DNA from: Rubrobacter sp.
GTDB lineage: Bacteria > Actinomycetota > Rubrobacteria > Rubrobacterales > Rubrobacteraceae
Length of the DNA stretch: 5,006 bases
Assembly: GCA_016781705.1 (NCBI GenBank)
Contig: JADDPV010000287.1
Coordinates: forward strand, 4,296 to 9,301
Reading direction: 5' to 3'
In this document: positions 1 to 5,006 of the stretch, one piece after another
Layout: each line of letters starts with the position of its first letter
Numbering within the stretch: position 1 is the stretch's first letter
Notes under the pieces: model-generated
Database searches by the model: none
The model's input: only the letters and a program-made list of their open reading frames with translations
Told to the model about the DNA's origin: nothing
Made by a program: the position numbers and the translations under genes

Positions 1-679
<679 letters not shown>

Positions 680-682
680 CGG

Positions 683-2098
683 CTACCAGCGGGCCTTGAG
701 CTTGCGGGCGGCGCGGGCCTCGTCGAGGCGGCGGGTGGGGGCGTTCGTTGGGGCCTCCTCAAGCTCTTCCGGCCCCATCTCGGCCAGCTCCAGCATCGCG
801 CCGACGAAGTCGTCGAGGGTCTCCTTGGACTCCGTCTCGGTGGGCTCTATGAGCATCGCCTCCTTGACGACGAGCGGGAAGTAGACCGTCGGCGGGTGGA
901 AGCCATGGTCTATGAGGCCCTTGGCGATGTCGAGCGCCTTCTTGCCCTTAGGGGGCTGGACGACGACCTCGTGCTTGCACGGACCCTCGTAGGGGATGCG
1001 GTAAGTGCCCTTGAGGCGCGCCCGGACGTAGTTGGCGTTCAGCACGGCCAAGTCGGTGTTCTCCTTCAGCTCCGGGCCGTGCATCTTGATGTAGTTCCAG
1101 GCTTTGAGGATCACGCCGAAGTTACCGTGGAACCCCGCGACGCGCCCGATGGTCTTCCCGGGACGGACCAGCGCGTAGCCATCCCTGTCCTTCTCGACGA
1201 CGGGGTCGGGGCGGAAGGGGGCCAGGACCGCCGAGCAGGCGATGGCGCCGGAGCCGGGGCCGCCGCCGCCGTGCGGGGTGGAGAAGGTCTTGTGCAAGTT
1301 GAAGTGCATCACGTCCACGCCGGCATCGGCGGGGCGAACGCGGCCGACGTTCGCGTTCATGTTCGCCCCGTCCATGTACAGGAAGGCGCCCGCCTCGTGC
1401 AGGACGTCTGCTATCTCGGCGATGTTGCGCTCGTAGACGCCGCAGGTGTTGGGGTTGGTGATCATGAGCGCCGCGGTCGTCCCGTCCACCTTCTCGCGCA
1501 GCTCGGCCACGTCCACGCACCCGCGCTCGTCGAGCCCTATCTCCTCCGAGTCGAAGCCGGCCATCGAGGCCGTCGCCGGGTTGGTGCCGTGTGCCGTCGA
1601 GGGGACGAGCACAGTGGTGCGTTCGCCGTCCCCGCCGTCCTCGAAATAGCGCTTGATCATGAGGATGCTCGTAAGCTCGCCCTGGGCGCCGGCCATCGGC
1701 TGCAACGAGACCGCCGGCAGGCCGCTTATCTCCGCCAGGAAGCCTTGCAGCTCGTGCATGACCTTCAGGGCTCCCTGGACCTGCGTGGCGGGCTGGGAGG
1801 GGTGAAGGCCGGCGAAGCCCGGGGCGGCCGCGGCGGCCTCGTTGGCGCGCGGGTTGTGCTTCATCGTGCAGGAGCCGAGGGGGTAGAAGTTCGTGTCTAT
1901 GCCCCAGTTCTCGCGCGAGAGGTTGGTGTAGTGCCGGAGCACGGTCGGCTCGTCCACCTCCGCCAACCCCGGCTTCTCCCTGCGCAGCGAGCCCTCCGGC
2001 AAGACCTTCTCGAGGTCCGTCTTCTGCACGTCGAGCTTCGGGAGCGTGTAGCCGCGGCGGCCGGGGCGGCCTCTGTCCCGGATCAGGTTACCCAGCAT
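683..2098 (-). CDS. gcvPB: Glycine dehydrogenase (decarboxylating) subunit 2, P-protein PLP subunit
   Basis: This is the C-terminal-type half of the split P-protein. It carries the PLP cofactor, decarboxylates glycine and passes the aminomethyl group to lipoyl-GcvH. The product has 471 residues, close to the usual 470-490. Conserved blocks are VRHYTNLS-like VLRHYTNLS (53-61), FYPLGSCTMKHNP (71-83), QPMAGAQGE (133-141), STAHGTNPA (167-175), ITNPNTCG (213-220), YMDGANMNA (241-249) and NLHKTF followed by HGGGGPG (267-282). The PLP Schiff-base lysine is K270. The C-terminal PTRRLDEARAARK (454-466) is also typical of the family. The start is ATG at 2098, inside the last codons of gcvPA (11-base overlap), with a perfect GGAGGT eight bases upstream. 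It should pair with GcvPA as an alpha2beta2 enzyme, which is family knowledge. Confidence 0.97.
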   Translation of the reverse strand: MLGNLIRDRGRPGRRGYTLPKLDVQKTDLEKVLPEGSLRREKPGLAEVDEPTVLRHYTNLSRENWGIDTNFYPLGSCTMKHNPRANEAAAAAPGFAGLHPSQPATQVQGALKVMHELQGFLAEISGLPAVSLQPMAGAQGELTSILMIKRYFEDGGDGERTTVLVPSTAHGTNPATASMAGFDSEEIGLDERGCVDVAELREKVDGTTAALMITNPNTCGVYERNIAEIADVLHEAGAFLYMDGANMNANVGRVRPADAGVDVMHFNLHKTFSTPHGGGGPGSGAIACSAVLAPFRPDPVVEKDRDGYALVRPGKTIGRVAGFHGNFGVILKAWNYIKMHGPELKENTDLAVLNANYVRARLKGTYRIPYEGPCKHEVVVQPPKGKKALDIAKGLIDHGFHPPTVYFPLVVKEAMLIEPTETESKETLDDFVGAMLELAEMGPEELEEAPTNAPTRRLDEARAARKLKARW

Positions 2099-3377
2099 CC
2101 TTGACCACCTCCACGAACCGGTCGAGCTCTTCCTTTTTCCTTTTCTCCGTCACCGCGACGAGCATCGCCCCGTCCCCGAGGTCGAGCCCCCCGACGATGC
2201 CGGCCTCCAAGAGCGCCTCGTCCACGCGTCCCACGTCCGGCATCTCCACCGCGAACTCCCAGAGGAACGGCGCGTCGGGGTAGCGCAGATCGAACCCCGC
2301 CTCCTGCAACCTACCGGCGAGGTAGTGCGCTTTGGAAGTAGAGAGCTCCGCCACCTCGCGCAGCCCCTCCGGGCCCATGAGCGAGGCGTAGACGGTCGCG
2401 GCGAGGGCGGTGAGGGCCTGGTTGGTGCAGATGTTGGAGTTCGCCCTCGCGCGCCGGATGTCCTGTTCGCGGGCGCGGAGGGTGAGGACGTAGGCGAGCT
2501 TGCCCTCCCGGTCCGTCGTCTCGCCGCAGATGCGTCCGGGGAGCTGGCGGACAAGCCCCTGGCGGGTAGCCATGTACCCAGCGTAGGGGCCACCGAAGAG
2601 TAGCGGCATCCCCATCGGCTGCGTCTCCCCCACCGCCACGTCCGCCCCGAGGTTGCCCGGTGCTTCGAGGACGGCGAGCGAGATCGGGTCGCACACCGCC
2701 ACCGCCAGAGCCCCAGCCCCGCGTGCCACCTCCGACGCCGCGCGCACGTCCTCGACAATCCCGAAGTAGTTGGGGCTCTGCACGAAGACGCCGGAGACGT
2801 CATCCGGCACACTCGAAAAGTCTGTCGTACCATTGTTGTATGACAATTCTACGATCTCGACACCGTAGGTCTCTATCACCTCGCGGTAGCGAGGGTTGAG
2901 GCCCTTTGACACGGCCACCTTCGGGTCGCGTTTGGTCTGGCGGGCGGTCATGAGGGCGGCTTCGGCGACGGCATTGGCGCCGTCGTAGACGGAAGCGTTG
3001 GAGAAGGGGAGGCCGGTTAGTTCGGAGATCACGGATTGGAACTCGAAGATGGTATGCAGGGTGCCTTGGCTGATCTCCGGCTGATACGGCGTATACGAGG
3101 TGAGGAACTCCCCGCGCGAGGTGATCGCGCCGACGGCGGAGGGCGTGATCCTATCGTAAGCACCCGCGCCGAGGAAGATCGGGAGCCCCGCGACGTTCTC
3201 CCCGGCAAGCCTCCTTACGTCTTCGAGCGCCTCGTACTCCGAGAGCGCCGGCGGGAGGTCCAGCTCCCCTTCGAGCTTGGGCGAGACATCGGCGAAGAGG
3301 TCGTCTACCGACCCGGCCCCTATAGCGTCGAGCATCTCGCGGATATCGGCCTCGGTGTGCGGCGTGAAACGCGCCAC
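2088..3377 (-). CDS. gcvPA: Glycine dehydrogenase (decarboxylating) subunit 1, P-protein alpha subunit
   Basis: This is the N-terminal-type half of the split P-protein. It lacks the PLP lysine and works only as a partner of GcvPB. The product has 429 residues, slightly shorter than the usual 440-450. Conserved blocks are FLGAGAYDRITPSAV (68-82), TSYTPYQPEISQGTL (93-107), NASVYDGANA (127-136), FGGPYAGY (261-268), GRICGET (281-287) and the block around 296-322, which includes LRAREQDIRRARANSNICTN. The start is GTG at 3377, chosen because AAGGGGGT lies eight bases upstream and because the product then begins MARFTPHTEADI, a normal family N-terminus. It is the first gene of the operon, 40 bases after the riboswitch end, and its last 11 bases overlap gcvPB. 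A short stretch near 2815-2860 is visibly more AT-rich than the rest of the gene, but the frame and motifs stay intact there. Confidence 0.97.
   Translation of the reverse strand: MARFTPHTEADIREMLDAIGAGSVDDLFADVSPKLEGELDLPPALSEYEALEDVRRLAGENVAGLPIFLGAGAYDRITPSAVGAITSRGEFLTSYTPYQPEISQGTLHTIFEFQSVISELTGLPFSNASVYDGANAVAEAALMTARQTKRDPKVAVSKGLNPRYREVIETYGVEIVELSYNNGTTDFSSVPDDVSGVFVQSPNYFGIVEDVRAASEVARGAGALAVAVCDPISLAVLEAPGNLGADVAVGETQPMGMPLLFGGPYAGYMATRQGLVRQLPGRICGETTDREGKLAYVLTLRAREQDIRRARANSNICTNQALTALAATVYASLMGPEGLREVAELSTSKAHYLAGRLQEAGFDLRYPDAPFLWEFAVEMPDVGRVDEALLEAGIVGGLDLGDGAMLVAVTEKRKKEELDRFVEVVKDAG
2107..2112 (-). promoter_or_regulatory. Ribosome binding site of gcvPB, inside gcvPA
   Basis: A perfect GGAGGT on the minus strand, eight bases before the gcvPB ATG at 2098. 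It lies within the codons for the last residues of GcvPA, so both subunits are likely made by coupled translation. Confidence 0.85.
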
Positions 3378-3385
3378 GTGGTTCT

Positions 3386-3393
3386 ACCCCCTT
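3386..3393 (-). promoter_or_regulatory. Ribosome binding site of gcvPA
   Basis: AAGGGGGT on the minus strand, eight bases before GTG at 3377. It decides the GTG start. It lies in the single-stranded segment just after the candidate expression-platform hairpin. Confidence 0.75.
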
Positions 3394-3400
3394 GCCTTCT

Positions 3401-3422
3401 AGGACGTTTCTTTTTCCGTCCT
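3401..3422 (-). promoter_or_regulatory. Candidate expression-platform hairpin of the glycine riboswitch
   Basis: On the minus strand, AGGACG (3422-3417) can pair with CGTCCT (3406-3401) around a ten-base purine-rich loop (GAAAAAGAAA with a leading G). The 5' arm is the same strand that closes P1 of aptamer 2, so the two helices cannot form together. The hairpin base lies 24 bases before the GTG start and 7 bases before the Shine-Dalgarno. There is no U-run after the stem, so it does not look like an intrinsic terminator. It may instead hide the purine-rich ribosome approach region when glycine is low. The pairing is seen in the sequence, and the switching role is inferred. Confidence 0.6.
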
Positions 3423-3624
3423 GTCCGAAGACCTGAGAGTGTTACCCCGTCGGCGCCGGCCGCGGAGCGGCCGGACTCTCCAGGACGCCCTCCGGCTCGC
3501 GGTCCTTTCGCCTGAGAGATTCGGCCCGCGGCGGCTCTCGCCGCGCCGAGCCTTTCACCTTCGGCGGCCGCCGCGAGGGTCTCCCCCGTCCCTCCGCGAC
3601 TCTCTCCCGCAGCCTTCGTCGGGC
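3417..3624 (-). promoter_or_regulatory. Tandem glycine riboswitch (two aptamers) in the gcv operon leader
   Basis: The RNA is read on the minus strand. Aptamer 1 has P1 formed by GGCTGCGG (3614-3607) with CCGCGAGCC (3502-3494), P2 by GAGAGA (3606-3601) with TCTCTC (3519-3514), the core CCGAAGG, and the hallmark AATCTCTCAGGCGAAAGGACCG ending at about 3500 (split: AATCTCTCAGG, GCGAAAGGACCG). Aptamer 2 has P1 by CGTCCTG (3487-3481) with CAGGACG (3423-3417), P2 by GAGAG with CTCTC, an eight-base-pair GC hairpin at 3474-3456, the core CCGACGGGGTAA, and ACTCTCAGGTCTTCGGACAG (3440-3421). Leader GCCC (3624-3621) pairs with linker GGGC (3490-3487) to give the known kink-turn. Glycine riboswitches of this class usually turn gcv operons on when glycine binds, and the operon directly downstream fits that role. 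Confidence 0.95.
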
Positions 3625-3635
3625 ATCCGTAGACT

Positions 3636-3641
3636 ATCATA
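3636..3641 (-). promoter_or_regulatory. Probable -10 box of the gcv operon promoter
   Basis: TATGAT on the minus strand differs from TATAAT at one position. It would place transcription start near 3629, a few bases before the first paired base of the riboswitch (3624), which is the expected geometry. With a 17-base spacer the -35 position (3664-3659) reads GACTAG, a poor match, so the promoter may need an activator or a different sigma factor. Confidence 0.5.
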
Positions 3642-3721
3642 AGCAGATACCGGTCGCTCTAGTCGCGATCCTTCCGACGAGCCCTGCGCTGTTTGCGCTA
3701 TAGGCTACCAGGCGACGTTTC

Positions 3722-4828
3722 CTACGGGAAGATGGTGTTGAGGTAGAGCCGCTTGACGAGCGCCTGGCGGCTCCTGACGCCGACCTTCCCGAAGACGTTC
3801 TGGATGTGTTTTTGGACGGTGTCTTCGGTGACGTAGAGGGCTTGCGAGATCTGCCTGGTCGAAGCGCCGCGCACCACGAACCCGACCACCTCCTCTTCCC
3901 GGGGGCTCAGGCCGTAGGTGGCCGTGTGCAGCCACGCCATCTCTTTAGATCCGGCCGGCTCGATGACGATCACTATCTCGCCCGGGCTGCCCAGATGCTG
4001 TGACTCGCTCATGGAAGCGTGCAGCGTTAGCCAGCGGCCGGATCGCGCCCGCACACAGACGCGTGGGACGCCGGCTCGATCTCGCTCCGCCTGCGGTTTT
4101 AGTGCCCGGCGCAACGCCCCTACCGCCGACCATATCGCCACCGGGAGGCCGTCGCCTTCCCGCCACCCAGGGCCCAGGTCTCCCAGGTCCCTTAGCCAGC
4201 GTTCGGCGGCCGCCGTGTAGTGTAAGACCCAACCCCGCTGGTCGAGGACCAGTGCCCCAGGGGCTCGGTCGCCGTTGTCCTCGCGAGAGACCCGAGAGCG
4301 AAGCACCGCTGCTTTGAGGCCGGCGCCCAGGTGCGGAGCGATTCGACGCAGGAGGGTCACCTCGTGGGAGCTAAAGTCGGGGCGACCCCTTTCTCGTATC
4401 GCGCAAATGCCGCCCCAAAGCTCCTGGCTTATGGTGAAGACACCGCGCGCCTCATGCCCAAAGCCCTCGGGACCGAGCAATTCCCGCCAGTGCAGGGAGC
4501 GCTCGAGGTTGCCCCCGGTGGCTTCGGAGAGCAGGGCCACCGGATGTCGATTCCGCGCCATCCAGTTGAACTCGAGCACGTCGTCCTCGAAGTAGATGTG
4601 CTCAAGGAAGAAACGCGCTCTAGCCGGCTGGTCCGGCTCTTCGGTGAACGAACCCGTGGGCAGTCCGCTCAGAGGATCGATCTTTAGAGCCCGATAAGTG
4701 TCGATCGGTACCGCGTGTCGTAGACACGCGATAACCTCCCTGAACAGGGTCGTTTCGTCGAGATCAGCGAGGCACAGACGTCTGATCTCGCTGAAGACCC
4801 GCTCCTCAACAACGGCGCTTGGACTCAT
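3722..4828 (-). CDS. LuxR-family transcriptional regulator with GAF-like sensor region
   Basis: This is a putative cytoplasmic DNA-binding regulator of 368 residues. The C-terminus (about 306-362) is a clear LuxR/GerE helix-turn-helix: LSPREEEVVGFVVRGAST, then QISQALYVTEDTVQKHIQNV, then FGKVGVRSR. Residues about 5-175 look like a GAF-type sensor fold, and 190-292 are PAS-like (ALVLDQRGWVLHYTAAAERWL). Both are judged by pattern only, and neither ligand can be read from the sequence. There is no transmembrane segment, no receiver-domain aspartate signature, no P-loop NTPase and no signal peptide, so it is an orphan regulator and not a classic response regulator or quorum-sensing LuxR/LuxI partner. 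The start is ATG at 4828, with GGAAG nine bases upstream and no in-frame start further up. It is transcribed toward gcvPA, and no intrinsic terminator is seen between them. Its targets are unknown, and control of the gcv operon is only a possibility. Confidence 0.9.
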   Translation of the reverse strand: MSPSAVVEERVFSEIRRLCLADLDETTLFREVIACLRHAVPIDTYRALKIDPLSGLPTGSFTEEPDQPARARFFLEHIYFEDDVLEFNWMARNRHPVALLSEATGGNLERSLHWRELLGPEGFGHEARGVFTISQELWGGICAIRERGRPDFSSHEVTLLRRIAPHLGAGLKAAVLRSRVSREDNGDRAPGALVLDQRGWVLHYTAAAERWLRDLGDLGPGWREGDGLPVAIWSAVGALRRALKPQAERDRAGVPRVCVRARSGRWLTLHASMSESQHLGSPGEIVIVIEPAGSKEMAWLHTATYGLSPREEEVVGFVVRGASTRQISQALYVTEDTVQKHIQNVFGKVGVRSRQALVKRLYLNTIFP

Positions 4829-4837
4829 GGCTCTACG

Positions 4838-4842
4838 CTTCC
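4838..4842 (-). promoter_or_regulatory. Weak ribosome binding site of the LuxR-family gene
   Basis: GGAAG on the minus strand, nine bases before ATG at 4828. It is a modest match, but no better start or binding site exists upstream in frame. Confidence 0.5.
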
Positions 4843-4878
4843 ATGTGGGGTTAGCACTCCTGACCTTGCCTGAATTGT

Positions 4879-4907
4879 ATCGTACAGCACTTTTGCGACC
4901 CCCTCAA
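4879..4907 (-). promoter_or_regulatory. Candidate sigma-70-type promoter of the LuxR-family gene
   Basis: On the minus strand TTGAGG (4907-4902) is followed by exactly 17 bases and then TACGAT (4884-4879). Each box matches four of six consensus bases. Transcription would start near 4872, leaving a leader of about 45 bases before the ATG at 4828. The spacing is ideal and the surrounding stretch is the most AT-rich of the window, both in favour. A short dyad, TGTACGATACA, covers the -10 box. Confidence 0.5.
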
Positions 4908-5006
4908 GCGCGAGAATTACAGATTTCTGGAATATGCAACCCCCGAAAATGGAGCTAACGTAGGAGGAGAGCAGTCAAGAGAAAGCAACCGTCTTGGAAG
5001 TCAAGG
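4908..5006. other. Intergenic right edge, no gene recognised
   Basis: A comparatively AT-rich stretch upstream of the LuxR-family promoter. I see no RNA gene and no convincing reading frame. GGAGGAGA at 4963-4970 (plus strand) resembles a Shine-Dalgarno, but no start codon follows at a useful distance. Confidence 0.5.

Noticed and set aside
2150..2833. A 227-codon minus-strand frame inside gcvPA.
   Set aside because: An out-of-frame reading of gcvPA, rich in R, S and T as expected for a shifted frame. gcvPA has intact motifs through the whole span.
3036..3515. A plus-strand frame of 159 codons over the gcvPA 5' end and the riboswitch.
   Set aside because: Antisense shadow; it crosses conserved riboswitch sequence and shows no protein family.
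3320..3640. A 106-codon minus-strand frame across the riboswitch into gcvPA.
   Set aside because: Its ATG lies inside the proposed -10 box, so it would not be on the transcript. The sequence is explained by conserved RNA structure, and there is no ribosome site.
3682..3705. GCGC-AAACA-GCGC hairpin after the LuxR-family gene, as a terminator.
   Set aside because: Only four base pairs and no U-run follows on the minus strand. Too weak to call.
4963..4996. Plus-strand GGAGGAGA as a ribosome site for a divergent gene.
   Set aside because: No ATG or GTG follows within a usable distance. The first possible start is TTG at 4994, more than 20 bases away, and too little sequence remains.

Overview
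The window is a GC-rich bacterial segment in which every supported gene lies on the minus strand, so it reads from right to left. It holds one orphan LuxR-type regulator gene, then a regulatory leader, then the head of a glycine cleavage operon: gcvPA, gcvPB and the 5' part of gcvT, which runs off the left edge. The split, two-chain P-protein, the high GC content and the tandem glycine riboswitch would suit a deep-branching actinobacterium such as a Rubrobacter relative. That placement is inference from gene style and was not tested by a search.

Right end to about 4829: a short intergenic stretch with a plausible sigma-70-like promoter (TTGAGG, 17 bases, TACGAT, minus strand). From 4828 to 3722 comes a 368-residue cytoplasmic regulator with a GAF-like N-terminal half, a PAS-like middle and a clear C-terminal LuxR helix-turn-helix. 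From 3721 to 3378 there are 344 bases without a protein gene. They are almost fully explained by a -10 box (3641-3636), a tandem glycine riboswitch (about 3624-3417) with a leader-linker kink-turn, a small competing hairpin (3422-3401) and the gcvPA ribosome binding site.

From 3377 to 1 lie gcvPA, gcvPB and gcvT, packed tightly: PA and PB overlap by 11 bases, and PB and T are 3 bases apart. GcvPA plus GcvPB form the PLP-dependent glycine decarboxylase (P-protein). It loads an aminomethyl group onto lipoyl-GcvH, and GcvT then transfers the one-carbon unit to tetrahydrofolate. GcvH and the lipoamide dehydrogenase (L-protein) are not in the window. Glycine bound by the riboswitch probably turns the operon on, which gives feed-forward control of glycine breakdown and one-carbon supply.

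Nothing here amounts to a new biological system. The most interesting part is the leader RNA. Its aptamer-2 P1 helix and a downstream hairpin compete for the same seven-base strand, and no intrinsic terminator is visible, so the switch may act on translation or through Rho.
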